DNA of 64,000 nucleotides from Planctomycetota bacterium (lineage in GTDB: Bacteria > Planctomycetota > UBA1135 > GCA-002686595). A program made the position numbers and the translations under genes. Where the stretch lies: assembly GCA_016795205.1 (NCBI GenBank), contig JAEUHZ010000006.1, positions 1 to 64,000 on the forward strand, written 5' to 3'. Shown here piece by piece: positions 27,146 to 36,521 of this stretch (positions are counted from its first letter, which is position 1; each line of letters starts with the position of its first letter). The notes beneath the pieces are model-generated. The model had not been told where the DNA came from. It did no database searches and saw only the letters and a program-made list of their open reading frames with translations.

Positions 27146-27266
27146 GCGTGTGGGCACTTCCGACCGTCCTGCGCGCGCCGCCCGCGCCGGCGCTCGCCGC
27201 CGTGGGATGCCGCCGCGCCCGGGATCTTCGCCGAAAACGCGAAGAAACGCCGCGGAGGGCCGGCCC

Positions 27267-28244
27267 TCACTCCGCGCGCGCTGCGATCCAGGCCGAAGTC
27301 GCCAGGAACGCCGCGTAGGACCCGAGCAACACCAAGCCCTCGATGCGTGAAACGGTGCGCCCGAACGTCCGTGTGATCGGGATCAAAGCGATGGCCAGCA
27401 CGGCCATGTAGCCCAAGGGGAGCTTCAGCGCGGCGTCGATCGTGGGCGGCGCCATGAGGGCCGTGATCGAGAAGATCGCTCCGGCGTTGAACATGCAGGA
27501 TCCGATCGCGTTGCCCAGCGCGAGGTCGGTCTGCCCGCGCCGCACGGCCAGGATCCCCGTCACGAGCTCGGGCATCGTCGTCCCGATCGACACGACCGTG
27601 ACGCCGACGACGGCCGGATCGACTCCCAGGCCCAAGGCGATGGCCGTGGCGCCGTCGCTGGCGAACGAGCCGCCGCCGGCCAAGAGCGCCAAGCCGCCCG
27701 CGAACGCCGCGGCGATCAGGACCCAGCCCATCGGGGGACCCTCGTGGGTCGGGTCCTCGCCGAGCGTCGTCTCCGGCGCGTGTGCGGCATCGCCCTGGCG
27801 CAGAGCCGCCATGACGGTCCACATGCTGTAGAGACCGAACGCGAAGAGCAGCAGCGCCGGCTCCCAGCGTTGGATGCCGCCGGTCAGCCCGATCGCCGCC
27901 AGGAAGCACAGCATCAGCGCGCACAGGCGCACCTCGACCCGGATCAGCCGCTCTTGCACGAAGAGCGGCCGGATCAGCGCGCAGCAACCCACGACCAGCG
28001 CGATGTTGCAGACGTTCGCACCCACGACGTTGCCCAGCGCCAGCTCGCCGCGACCCTTCGCGGCCGAGACCAGGTTCAGAGCCAGCTCGGGCGCCGACGT
28101 GCCCCACGCGACCAGCGTGAGCCCCACGACGAGCGGGGACACGCGCAGCCGGCGCGCGGTGTCCACGGAGGCCGCGACGAGCAGCCGGCCGCCCACGAGC
28201 AGCAGCACGAGACCGAGCAGGAACCAGCCCACGGCGGCGACCAT
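27267..28244 (-). CDS. Calcium/sodium antiporter, CaCA family (YrbG-like)
   Basis: The 325-residue inner-membrane protein has the two inverted halves of the cation/Ca2+ exchanger family. The alpha-1 repeat includes VAWGTSAPELALN and GNVVGANVCN. The alpha-2 repeat includes VSIGTTMPELVTG and GNAIGSCMFN. The glutamates in both PEL motifs bind the ions. A short acidic loop (around residue 155) separates the halves. It probably exports calcium in exchange for sodium or protons. It is transcribed divergently from an SRPBCC protein gene, 60 bases away. Confidence 0.95.
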   Translation of the reverse strand: MVAAVGWFLLGLVLLLVGGRLLVAASVDTARRLRVSPLVVGLTLVAWGTSAPELALNLVSAAKGRGELALGNVVGANVCNIALVVGCCALIRPLFVQERLIRVEVRLCALMLCFLAAIGLTGGIQRWEPALLLFAFGLYSMWTVMAALRQGDAAHAPETTLGEDPTHEGPPMGWVLIAAAFAGGLALLAGGGSFASDGATAIALGLGVDPAVVGVTVVSIGTTMPELVTGILAVRRGQTDLALGNAIGSCMFNAGAIFSITALMAPPTIDAALKLPLGYMAVLAIALIPITRTFGRTVSRIEGLVLLGSYAAFLATSAWIAARAE

Positions 28245-28304
28245 GATGGGCGCCGATGCTAGCCTGCTCCGCTCCGCTCTTCACAGCGGATCCACGGCTC
28301 CGGC

Positions 28305-28820
28305 ATGCACCCGCTCCTCGTCGCAGCACTCGTCGTGCTGGGCCTCGCGGCCCTGATCCAGACCGCCGGGATGTTCGTCCCGCGCAACCACTCGGTCTCC
28401 GTGCGCGCGCGTTACGCGCGGCCTCCGGGGGAGGTGTGGGCGGCGATCACGGACATCGACGCGCTGCCGAGTTGGCGCAGCGACGTGCGCGCGGTCGAGC
28501 GCCGCCCCGACGTCGACGGCCGGCCGGCCTGGGTCGAGCGCACGCGCCATGGAAAGCTGCCGCTCGAAGCCGTGGAGTGGGATCCCCCGCGGCGGCTCGT
28601 GACGCGCATCGCGGACGACGCGCGGCGACTGCCGTTCGGCGGCACGTGGACCTGGACGCTGCGCGAGGTCCCCGGCGGGACCGAGCTCACGATCGCGGAG
28701 AACGGCTTCATCCGGTCGGCGCTGTTCCGCGTGCTGGCGCACTTCGTGCTCGGGTACAGGCGGACGATCGAGACCCTGCAGCGCGACCTGGCCCGCCGCT
28801 TGGCGGGGCCACGAGCCTGA
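28305..28820 (+). CDS. SRPBCC (START-like) domain protein with N-terminal membrane helix
   Basis: The 171-residue protein starts with a membrane helix (PLLVAALVVLGLAALIQTAG), followed by a polyketide-cyclase/SRPBCC domain. The domain opens with ARYARPPGEVWAAITDIDAL and PSWR, has the central WDPPRRLVTRI, and shows the TWTLREVPGGTELTIAENG strand pair. These domains bind hydrophobic ligands; the ligand is unknown. The helix would anchor the domain at the membrane. Confidence 0.88.
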   Translation: MHPLLVAALVVLGLAALIQTAGMFVPRNHSVSVRARYARPPGEVWAAITDIDALPSWRSDVRAVERRPDVDGRPAWVERTRHGKLPLEAVEWDPPRRLVTRIADDARRLPFGGTWTWTLREVPGGTELTIAENGFIRSALFRVLAHFVLGYRRTIETLQRDLARRLAGPRA

Positions 28821-28900
28821 GTCGGCGGTCGCGCCGGCGGCTTGCTGGGAGCGCGCGTCGTCGACCACGATCCTCGGATCGCGCCTGATCGACGCGCGTC

Positions 28901-28932
28901 CTCACGGCCGACCGGCGTCGCGCCGTCGTGAG
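28901..28932. terminator. Possible two-part hairpin between convergent genes
   Basis: CTCACG (28901-28906) pairs with CGTGAG (28927-28932), and within it CGGCG-TCG-CGCCG (28913-28925) forms a second stem. It lies between the convergent SRPBCC and AlkD-like genes. The rest of 28821-28983 holds nothing I recognise. Confidence 0.35.
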
Positions 28933-28983
28933 CGGCACGTCGAAAGTCAGCGCGCCCCATCCGAACGGCGGCGGGCCTGCTCC

Positions 28984-29787
28984 TCAGCACCTCCGCCGCG
29001 GCGTCTCGCGCGTCCGCTCGAGCGCGGCTGGCGACGGCGAGCCCTTCGAGGTCGCGTAGGCCCACGCCTTCTCGATGGTCGCCGCGGCGTCGGGCGTCTT
29101 GCAGGCCGTGTCGCCGTGGTCGATCTCGACCCGGCCGACGCGCTTGGCCGCCGCGGTCGCGGCCTTGCGCAGCGCGGCGCCGCGGCAGCCGATCGCGATC
29201 AAGGCGAGGTTCATGTTCCCGCGCTCGCAGTTGGGCGCGGCGTGGATTCCGCGCTCGATCCTGGCGAGCAGTGGCTCGAAGAAGGTGTCGGGAGCCGCGT
29301 CGTCGCGCTGCGCGAGGTGCGCGACGAGCGACCAGCCGGCGCAGCGCACGTTCTCCGCCCGCGCTTCCAGCCAACGCTCGGCCTTCCGGCGCGCGTGCGG
29401 TCCCTCGGCCGCGACCATGCCCACGTAGCTCCCGCAGGTGCGCGAGGCGATGCTCTCCTTCGCCCAGCGGTCGAGGTCCGCGGACGCCATGCGCGCCGGA
29501 TCGACGATCTTGACCGCGAGGTTGCGCGCGTCGAGGTTGCCTGTCTGCCACAAGGCCAACGCCAGCTCGTGATCGACGCCGATGCGCTTCGTCAGTTCCT
29601 TGAGCGTCGCGAAGCTGACGCCGAACATCGGACCGATCGCGCCGTGGCGCGCGTAGGTCTTGCGCGTCTGCGCGGAGCCCGCCTTCTCGAGCGCGGACAG
29701 CGCTTGCGCGAGCGTCATCCGCGGCGCGGCGGCCTTGGTCGCCTTGGCGGCGGTCGTCTTCTTCGTCGAGGCGCGCGTGGTGGGCAT
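28984..29787 (-). CDS. DNA alkylation repair (AlkD-like) HEAT-repeat protein
   Basis: The 267-residue protein begins with a lysine/alanine/threonine-rich tail (residues 1-24) that may help DNA binding. The helical repeats of the AlkC/AlkD superfamily follow: ARHGAIGPMFGVSFATLKELTKRIG, DHELALALWQTGNLDARNLAVKI, then WAKESIASRTCGSYVG. AlkD enzymes excise bulky or cationic alkyl bases without base flipping. Many relatives of this variant with the GxxxxFGVxFxxLKxL opening are uncharacterised, and one should not assume glycosylase activity. It is likely cytoplasmic and monocistronic. Confidence 0.85.
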   Translation of the reverse strand: MPTTRASTKKTTAAKATKAAAPRMTLAQALSALEKAGSAQTRKTYARHGAIGPMFGVSFATLKELTKRIGVDHELALALWQTGNLDARNLAVKIVDPARMASADLDRWAKESIASRTCGSYVGMVAAEGPHARRKAERWLEARAENVRCAGWSLVAHLAQRDDAAPDTFFEPLLARIERGIHAAPNCERGNMNLALIAIGCRGAALRKAATAAAKRVGRVEIDHGDTACKTPDAAATIEKAWAYATSKGSPSPAALERTRETPRRRC

Positions 29788-30084
29788 CGATCGTCCTTCG
29801 GGAAGGTGCGCGAGTGCGTCCCGTGGCCGACGGCCGGTGGACGCTCGCGCGGGTCTCCGCTGAAGCTACCGCGGGGCCGTCGGGTCGGGCCAGGCGGACA
29901 CCCCGCGCCAGGTTCATCGCGCAGGCTGGGGTCCGGCCACCGCCGGTGCAGGGGCGCGCGGGCGGCGCTCGCGCCGACGACCACGCCGCGCGAGCCAGTG
30001 CTGCTGGTCGGGCCCCACGGACCCGAGCCGCCGGGCGCGCGCACGTTACTCTGCATGCTCTTCCACGTTCCGGAGTCGCCGACC

Positions 30085-33000
30085 ATGCCGATCGTAGTCC
30101 TCGCCCTCCTGGCGCTCCTCGCGGGCCAGGCTGCCGGGCCCGCACCCAACGCGCGCCGCGCGCCGGATCCTGCCCTGCTTCCCGGGGGCGCCCTGCACGA
30201 CGACCTGATGGCCGGCTTCGAGGCCGGTAGCGCGGCCTTGCGATCCAAGGATCCCGCCGAGGCGCGCCGGCACCTGACCCTCGCCGCCGAGCGACTGGAA
30301 CCCGTGCTGCGCGGCACGCGGGACGTCGAGCTCCTGGGGATCGCGGCGGGCCTCGCCACGCGCGCGTTCGAGGTTGGCGACCTCCCCGCGGCCGAGCGCT
30401 TCTACCGCGCCCTTGCCGAGGCCCGCGCGCGGCTCCAGGGACCCGAGCACGCCGAGACCCTGAAGGCGCGCTCGAACCTCGCGTCCGCCGTCCACGCGCG
30501 CGGGGATCGGGCGGCCGCGCTGGAGATCCTGGAGGAGCTCCTGCCGATCGCCCAACGCACGCTGCCGCCGGACGATCCGCTCGTGCTGGGCACGCGCCTG
30601 AACTTGGCGACCTCGCGCAAGCTGTCCGGGGACTTGCCCGGCGCGCGGTCCCTGCTCGAGGAGTTGGTCGCGGACTATGAGCGCGCGCTGCCCGCGGACC
30701 ACGAGCATTTGCTCTCGGCACGCCAGACGCTGGCGCAGGTCGTGCACGCGCAGGGCCACTTGAAGCAGGCGCTGGAGTTGCAGGAGTCCCTGCTCGGGAT
30801 CTGGTTGCGGACGCGCGACCCCGACGACGCCAGCGTGTTGACCTCGCGTCAGGATCTGGCCGAGACGCTCTCATCGCTGGGTGACCTGGATGGCGCCCAC
30901 GAGCAGGCGGTCCGGGCGCTGGAGGGCTTCGAGCGCAAGCTGCCGCCCGATCACGTGCAGCTCCTGGGGGCGCGCGCTCGGGTGGGGGTGACGAAGCGGC
31001 TGATGGGCGACCTGGAAGGCTCACGGGCGCTGCTCGAGAGCGTCCTGTCGGCCTGTGAGCGCCAGGGTGTCCCGACGCACCCCTTGCTCTCGGGGGCGCG
31101 CAGCAACTTGGCCAGCACGCTCCTGGACATGGGGGACCTCGCCCGCGCTCGGGCGCTCCTCGAGATCGTGCTCCAGGAGGACGCGCTCCGGCTGTCGCCC
31201 GACGACTACCAGCTCCTGTTGAGCCGGCAGGCCCTGGCCAGCGTGCTCTTCCTCTCCGGCGAGCAGGCGCGCGCGCGCGAGCTGCTCGAAGCCGTGGTGA
31301 TCGACGGACAGCGCATCCTGCCCGAGGAGCATCCCCACCTGCTCAGCGCGCGCATGAACCTGGCCTCCGTCCTGCGTTCAGGGGGCGAGGTCGAGCGCGC
31401 GCGAGAGATCCAGCAATCCGTCCTGGAGATCACGCAGCGCACGCGGCCGCTCGATCGCTTCGCGATCCTGGCCCTGTGCCAGAACCTGGCGATCTCGCTC
31501 AAGTCGCTGGGCGATCTCGCCGCGGCGCGCGCGGTCGAGGAAGCCACGCTGGCGGAGTACGAGACGCTCTTGCCAGAGCACCACCCCGACCTCGTCATCG
31601 CCCGGAACAACCTGTCCACGACGCTCGCGACCGAGCGCGCGCACCGACGCCTGGCTGGGGAAGCGGACTCGCAGCTCGAAGCAGACCGTGTGCGCATCGC
31701 GGAGCTCACGCGTGCCAACGTGCGCGCCCGGATCACCCAGGCGCGGCTCAGTGCCCTGTCCGCCTCGGCGCGCGAGGCCGAGGAGCGCGGCGCGGTCGAC
31801 GAGAGCATCCTGAGCGTCGTGCTCGGCTACGTCCTGCCGGGCAGGGCCTGGGGCTCGTTCCCCGAACTGGCGCAGGACGCCTTCCAAGTGTCCGAGTCGA
31901 CGCGCGCCGCGGCACTGGCGGTCTCTGCGCTGCGGCGCGCGGCGGCGGGCTCCGCCGAGTACGCCGCGCTGCGGGCGGACTTGCTGCGCGCCAGCCGCGA
32001 GCTCGCCAGCCTGGGGCGCTCGGGCGGCACGGCCGAGACCTACCACGCCGCGCGAGCCCACCGTGAGGCCATCGAGCGGCAACTGGCCGCGAGCGCACGC
32101 GGGCTGGACCAGCGCGCCGTGGGTGGGTTCGACCTGACGCTCCCCGAGCTCGCCGCGCGACTCGGGCCACAACGCGTCGTCGTGGCGCTGCGCGCCGTCA
32201 AGCTCCACGACGTCCGCTTCGAACAGGCTCCCGAGGGGGCCGGACCGCAGCGGCCGCGCTGGGACGGAGAGCGCCGGCTGGTGGCCTTCGTGCTGCGCGG
32301 CGGGGAGCGCGGCGACGAGCAAGGTCTGCGCATCATCGACCTCGGCCGCACCGACGAAATCGAGCAGCACGTGCGCGCTTGGCGCGCCGCGCTGCGCGTG
32401 GACACGCCACGCGGCCTCGCGGCATCGGCCGATGCCACGGACCCCGCGCGCGAGGCTGGCTTGCGACTGCGCCGCGCCGTCTGGGACCCGCTGCTCGCGG
32501 AGGTGGCCGAGGCCCAGCGCGTGGTGTTCGTGCCCGACGATGTGCTGCATCTCGTTCCGCTCGACGCCCTGCCGCTCGACGAGCCGGGCTCGTGCCTGGG
32601 AGACCGCTGGCGCGTCGAGACCCGGCTCGCGCTCTGGGACCTCGGCCGCGCGCCCGGGCCCGCGTCCACCGCTGGATCGTTGGTGGCCTTGGGCGGAGCC
32701 GCGTTCAACTCCGCGCCGGCGGAACTCGACGACGAGGACCACATGGCCCCCGCGGAGACGTCGGCCGCGCGCGGCGCGGGATCCAGCCTGCTGCGCGGCG
32801 GCGCCTGGGAGCGGGGATTCTCTCCGCTGGCCCACACCGGGCCCGAGGCGCTCGAGGTGGCCGAGCTCCACCGGGAGGTCTTCGGCGAGGAGGCGTCCGC
32901 CCTGGTCCTGGAGCGTCGCCGGGCCTCGCGCGCGGCGCTCGAAAGTGTGGCGCCACGCGCGCGCTGGCTGCACCTCGCGACCCACGGTTGGTTCGCGCCC

Positions 33001-33525
33001 GAATCCGTGCGCTCCTGGACGGACGCTGAGCCGGGCACGCGTAGCTCGCTCCTGGCGGCTCAGTCGAGCGGCGAGGTCGTGCGTGGGATGAGCCCGATGC
33101 TCTTGTGCGGGTTGGCGTTGGCGGGCGCGAACCTCCCGGCCGACGATGCCGGCCACGTGCCGGGGCTCGTGACCGCGGAGGAGCTGTCCGCGCTGGATCT
33201 GTCGCTGTGCCGGCTGGCCGTGCTGTCGGCCTGCGAGACGAACGTCGGCGAGCGCCGTGCCGGACAGGGCGTCGCCTCGCTGCAGAAGGCGCTGCACATG
33301 GCCGGCGCGCAGAGCGTCGTGACGTCGCTGTGGAGGGTGCCCGACGAGGCTACCCGCGCGCTGATGCTCGACTTCTACCGCCGGCTGTGGGTCGAGCGGA
33401 AGCCGGCGGGTCAAGCCTTGTGGGAGGCCAAGCGCTTCCTGCGCAACGCCCGCGACGAGCAGGGTGCGCCGCGCTACGCCGTGCGCGACTGGGCGGCCTG
33501 GGTGCTGAGCGGAGATCCCGGCTGA
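30085..33525 (+). CDS. Probably exported TPR-CHAT protein (caspase-like peptidase)
   Basis: The 1146-residue protein starts at ATG 30085, nine bases after GGAG. An in-frame ATG at 30055 is an alternative. The N-terminus (PIVVLALLALLAGQAAG) looks like a signal peptide, though it lacks basic residues. Residues about 90-520 hold about ten tandem TPRs of the kinesin-light-chain spacing (42-residue period). The C-terminal third is a CHAT domain with the catalytic pair His967 in LHLATHGWF and Cys1050 in LAVLSACETNVG. CHAT is a clan CD cysteine peptidase. The TPRs would bind a regulator or substrate. Known relatives include separase and the Cas-associated TPR-CHAT (Csx29), but no cas gene is nearby. 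The stop overlaps the start of a GNAT gene (TGATG). Confidence 0.92.
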   Translation: MPIVVLALLALLAGQAAGPAPNARRAPDPALLPGGALHDDLMAGFEAGSAALRSKDPAEARRHLTLAAERLEPVLRGTRDVELLGIAAGLATRAFEVGDLPAAERFYRALAEARARLQGPEHAETLKARSNLASAVHARGDRAAALEILEELLPIAQRTLPPDDPLVLGTRLNLATSRKLSGDLPGARSLLEELVADYERALPADHEHLLSARQTLAQVVHAQGHLKQALELQESLLGIWLRTRDPDDASVLTSRQDLAETLSSLGDLDGAHEQAVRALEGFERKLPPDHVQLLGARARVGVTKRLMGDLEGSRALLESVLSACERQGVPTHPLLSGARSNLASTLLDMGDLARARALLEIVLQEDALRLSPDDYQLLLSRQALASVLFLSGEQARARELLEAVVIDGQRILPEEHPHLLSARMNLASVLRSGGEVERAREIQQSVLEITQRTRPLDRFAILALCQNLAISLKSLGDLAAARAVEEATLAEYETLLPEHHPDLVIARNNLSTTLATERAHRRLAGEADSQLEADRVRIAELTRANVRARITQARLSALSASAREAEERGAVDESILSVVLGYVLPGRAWGSFPELAQDAFQVSESTRAAALAVSALRRAAAGSAEYAALRADLLRASRELASLGRSGGTAETYHAARAHREAIERQLAASARGLDQRAVGGFDLTLPELAARLGPQRVVVALRAVKLHDVRFEQAPEGAGPQRPRWDGERRLVAFVLRGGERGDEQGLRIIDLGRTDEIEQHVRAWRAALRVDTPRGLAASADATDPAREAGLRLRRAVWDPLLAEVAEAQRVVFVPDDVLHLVPLDALPLDEPGSCLGDRWRVETRLALWDLGRAPGPASTAGSLVALGGAAFNSAPAELDDEDHMAPAETSAARGAGSSLLRGGAWERGFSPLAHTGPEALEVAELHREVFGEEASALVLERRRASRAALESVAPRARWLHLATHGWFAPESVRSWTDAEPGTRSSLLAAQSSGEVVRGMSPMLLCGLALAGANLPADDAGHVPGLVTAEELSALDLSLCRLAVLSACETNVGERRAGQGVASLQKALHMAGAQSVVTSLWRVPDEATRALMLDFYRRLWVERKPAGQALWEAKRFLRNARDEQGAPRYAVRDWAAWVLSGDPG

Positions 33526-34199
33526 TGGCCCGTCGAGCGATCGTCCCGGGCAATCCGCGCCCGCGCTCCGTGCGGCGCCCGGCGACCGGCACGGCCAGCG
33601 CGCGCGGCGCGCGCTTCTCCGTGCACCCGCTCAGCGCCGCGCGCTGGAGCGATTTCGAGCGGCTGTTCGGCCCGCGCGGCGCATGCGGCGGCTGCTGGTG
33701 CATGACGCCGCGCCTCCCGCGTCGGGAGTACGAGCGCTCGAAGGGGGAGCCGAACCGGCGCGCGCTGCGGAAGCTGGTCGCTTCCGGCGCCGAGCCGGGC
33801 CTGCTCGGCTACCTCGGGCGCGAGCCGGTCGCCTGGCTGGCGCTCGCTCCGCGCGCGGACTACCGCGGCCTGGCGCGCTCGCGCGTGCTGCGGCCGATCG
33901 ACGCGCGGCCGGCCTGGACGATCGCCTGCCTGTTCGTCGCCCCGGCCCACCGCGGCGGCGGGATCTCGGCGCGGATGATCGCCGCAGCGCTCACGCACGC
34001 GCGCGCTCGCGGCGCGACGCTGGTCGAGGCCTGCCCGCACGAGCCGCGCGCGGGGCGCATGCCCGACGTATTCGCCTGGACGGGGATCGCCTCGAGCTTC
34101 CTCGCGAACGGCTTCGTCGAGGTCGCGCGGCGCACACCCTCGCGACCGTACCTGCGACGGACGCTGGCCGCCGGGCGGCCGGCGCGCGGGAGTTCCTGA
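33525..34199 (+). CDS. GNAT family N-acetyltransferase
   Basis: The 224-residue protein starts at ATG 33525, overlapping by one base the stop of the TPR-CHAT gene, so translation is probably coupled. It has the acetyl-CoA fold: WTIACLFVAPAHRGGGISARMI contains the (R/Q)xxGx(G/A) pyrophosphate loop. The upstream CGGCWCM motif is typical of one GNAT subfamily with unknown substrates. A basic N-terminal 30-residue tail precedes the domain. It is cytoplasmic by sequence, so a direct link to an exported CHAT protein is uncertain. Confidence 0.88.
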   Translation: MARRAIVPGNPRPRSVRRPATGTASARGARFSVHPLSAARWSDFERLFGPRGACGGCWCMTPRLPRREYERSKGEPNRRALRKLVASGAEPGLLGYLGREPVAWLALAPRADYRGLARSRVLRPIDARPAWTIACLFVAPAHRGGGISARMIAAALTHARARGATLVEACPHEPRAGRMPDVFAWTGIASSFLANGFVEVARRTPSRPYLRRTLAAGRPARGSS

Positions 34200-34221
34200 G
34201 CCGGCGCCGCGGACCGCGCCG

Positions 34222-35121
34222 TCAGAGCAGCCCGGCCGTGCGCAGCGTGGTCTCCAGCCGCGCGCGGTTCGCGGGCTCGAGCGGCACCAAGGGCAGCCGC
34301 ACCTCGTCGCGCAGCGCCGGGATCAGGAGCGCCACGGCGGTCTTGACCGGCACCGGGTTCGTCTCGATGTACAGGTCGGTCACGATCGGGCGCAACCACT
34401 CGACGAGGTCGGCGGCGCGTCGCGCGTCCTGTCCGGGGATCGAGCAACGCACGAGCTCGGCGATCTTCTCGGGCACGACGTTGCCCACGACGTCGATCGC
34501 GCCGACGGCACCCAGGCTGACGAAATCGGCGATCGAGGCGTCGTCGCCCGCCAGCAGCGCGCAGGGGGTCTCGCCGACGATCGCCCGGGCGCGCTCGGTC
34601 GAGGGCAGCGCCTCCTTGACCGCGACGACGTGCGGGAAGCGCTCACCGATCGCGGCCGCGGTCGCGGGCAGGAGGTCGCAGCCGGTGCGCGAGGGCACGT
34701 TGTAGAGCACGATCGGCTGCGCGACCGCCTCGGCCACCGCGCCGAAGTGCGCCTCCAGGCCGCGCTGGGTCGGCCGGTTGTAGTAGGGCGTCACGACGAG
34801 CAGCCCGTCGGCGCCCAGCTCGGCCGCGGCGCGCGCGTGGGCCACGGTCGAGCGCGTGTCGTTCGTGCCGACGCCCGCGATCACCGGCAAGCGGCCGCGC
34901 GCGCGCGCCAGCGTGGCCTCCAGCACGGCCCGGCGCTCCCAGTCCTCGAGCGTCGGCGCCTCGCCCGTCGTGCCGCACACGACCAAGCCATCCGTGCCGC
35001 GGTCCAGGTGGAAATCGACCAGCGCGTGGAGCGCGGGGAGATCGACGCGTCCCTCGCGGAACGGCGTCGGGAGCGCCACGAGGCTGCCTTGGAAGGCACA
35101 GCGGGGGTGGGGGACGATCAC
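34222..35121 (-). CDS. dapA: 4-hydroxy-tetrahydrodipicolinate synthase
   Basis: The 299-residue aldolase condenses pyruvate with aspartate semialdehyde, the first committed step to lysine and diaminopimelate. Hallmarks are CGTTGEAPTL (Thr51-Thr52), Tyr140 in VLYNVPSRTG and the Schiff-base Lys169 in VAVKEA. The start is GTG 35121, with GGAGAG four bases upstream, forming a GTGA overlap with the pdxJ stop; the frame also runs on upstream but inside pdxJ. The C-terminus (VRLPLVPLEPANRARLE) is complete. N-acetylneuraminate lyases share the fold, but the context and motifs fit DapA. Confidence 0.95.
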   Translation of the reverse strand: MIVPHPRCAFQGSLVALPTPFREGRVDLPALHALVDFHLDRGTDGLVVCGTTGEAPTLEDWERRAVLEATLARARGRLPVIAGVGTNDTRSTVAHARAAAELGADGLLVVTPYYNRPTQRGLEAHFGAVAEAVAQPIVLYNVPSRTGCDLLPATAAAIGERFPHVVAVKEALPSTERARAIVGETPCALLAGDDASIADFVSLGAVGAIDVVGNVVPEKIAELVRCSIPGQDARRAADLVEWLRPIVTDLYIETNPVPVKTAVALLIPALRDEVRLPLVPLEPANRARLETTLRTAGLL

Positions 35122-35867
35122 GATGCTCTCCGGCTCGACGTCGCGCGCGCGCGGCGGCCCCGCACCAGCCGGGCCATCTCGCCGACCGCTCGCTCGACAC
35201 CGTCGAAGACCGCGCGGGCCACGATCGCGAATCCGATGTTGAGCTCCTCGACGTGGGGCAGCGCGGCGACGGCCGCCACGTTGTCGTAGTCGAGCCCGTG
35301 GCCGGCGTTGACGCGCAGGCCGATCGCGCGCGCGTGCAGCGCGGCCTCGGCCAGGCGCGCCAGCTCCTTCGCCCGCGCGCGACCCGTGGCGCGGGCGTAG
35401 GCTCCGGTGTGCAGCTCGACGAACTCCGCCCCCGCGGCGCACGCGGCCTCGATCTGGCGCGTGTCGGGGTCGACGAACAGGCTGACCTCGGCGCCGGCTC
35501 GGACCAGGCGCGGGACGACACGCGCCAGCCGGCGCGCCTCGCGCACGGCGTCCAGCCCGCCCTCGGTGGTCACCTCGGCGCGGTTCTCGGGCACGATGCA
35601 CACGGCCTCCGGCCGCGTGCGCAGCGCGATCGCCACGATGTCGGCTTCGAGGCTCATCTCGAAGTTGAGGCGCGTGCGGAGCGAGCGACGCAAGCGCTTC
35701 ACGTCGTCGTCCTGGATGTGGCGCCGGTCCATGCGCAGGTGCGCGGTGATGCCCTGCGCGCCGGCTCGCTCGGCCGCCAGGGCCCAGGCGACGGGGTCCG
35801 GGAAGCTCTCGCGGCGGGCCTGACGCAAGGTTGCGACGTGGTCGATGTTGACGTGGAGGCGCGGCAT
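35118..35867 (-). CDS. pdxJ: Pyridoxine 5'-phosphate synthase
   Basis: The 249-residue TIM-barrel enzyme joins 1-deoxyxylulose 5-phosphate and 3-amino-2-oxopropyl phosphate to give pyridoxine 5'-phosphate. The start LHVNIDHVATLRQARR and the segments GITAHLRMDRRHIQDDDV, ICIVPE-type VCIVPENRAEVTTEGGLD and VNAGHGLDYDN are diagnostic. It overlaps dapA by four bases, so the two are cotranscribed although the pathways differ. With pdxH it indicates the DXP-dependent B6 route. Confidence 0.97.
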   Translation of the reverse strand: MPRLHVNIDHVATLRQARRESFPDPVAWALAAERAGAQGITAHLRMDRRHIQDDDVKRLRRSLRTRLNFEMSLEADIVAIALRTRPEAVCIVPENRAEVTTEGGLDAVREARRLARVVPRLVRAGAEVSLFVDPDTRQIEAACAAGAEFVELHTGAYARATGRARAKELARLAEAALHARAIGLRVNAGHGLDYDNVAAVAALPHVEELNIGFAIVARAVFDGVERAVGEMARLVRGRRARATSSRRAS

Positions 35868-35935
35868 GGAAGACGGCGGATCCTAGCGCAAGCGCGCCGT
35901 TCCTTCCCGCTGGTCGCGCGCTACGCTCCGCCGCC

Positions 35936-36520
35936 GTGCGGATCATCGCGGGGGACCTGGGCGGGCGGCGGATCCGCGCGCCGGAGGGTGACGGCACGCG
36001 GCCGATGCTCGACCGCGTGCGCGAGGCCGTGTTCGCGCGCATCGAGGGCCGTCTGCCCGAGGCGCGCGTCCTGGACCTCTTCGCGGGCAGCGGCAGCCTG
36101 GGCCTCGAAGCGCTGTCGCGCGGTGCCGCGCACGTGCGCTTCGTCGAGCGCGGGAAGGAGGCCCTGGAGGCGCTCACGCGCAACGTGCAGGACCTCGGGG
36201 TCGCGCAGCGCGTGCGGATCTGGCGCGGTGACGCGCTGCGCGCCGAGAGCTGGCGCGACCGCCGGGCCGAGGAGCCGCCCTACGACGTGGTCTTCTTCGA
36301 CCCGCCGTACAAGCTGGTCACGAACCCCGACACGAGCCCGTTGCTGGTGCGCGCCCTGCAGGCGTTGGTGCGCGACCACGTGGCGCCGGGCGGTGTGGTC
36401 GTCGTCCACGCGCCGGCGCGCGACGTGGGCGCGCTCAGGCCTGGGCCCGATTGGGGCTTCGATCTGCGCGAGTACGGGGGCTCGGGGATCGCGCTCGTCA
36501 CGGCGCCGCCGGGTGGATGA
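35936..36520 (+). CDS. rsmD: 16S rRNA (guanine966-N2)-methyltransferase
   Basis: The 194-residue RsmD-type enzyme starts at GTG 35936. It shows the family opening MRIIAGDLGGRRIRAP, RPMLDRVREAVFA, the SAM-binding VLDLFAGSGSLGLEALSRGA, and the catalytic DPPY in VFFDPPYKL. It methylates G966 of 16S rRNA in the 30S subunit. It is transcribed divergently from pdxJ, 68 bases away, and followed by a gene-free stretch holding a possible relic. Confidence 0.95.
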   Translation: MRIIAGDLGGRRIRAPEGDGTRPMLDRVREAVFARIEGRLPEARVLDLFAGSGSLGLEALSRGAAHVRFVERGKEALEALTRNVQDLGVAQRVRIWRGDALRAESWRDRRAEEPPYDVVFFDPPYKLVTNPDTSPLLVRALQALVRDHVAPGGVVVVHAPARDVGALRPGPDWGFDLREYGGSGIALVTAPPGG

Positions 36521-36521
36521 C

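Noticed and set aside
30085-33525. Possible CRISPR-associated TPR-CHAT (Csx29/Craspase)
   Set aside because: No gRAMP/Cas7-11, Cas1/2 or CRISPR repeats in the window, and the N-terminus looks like a signal peptide.
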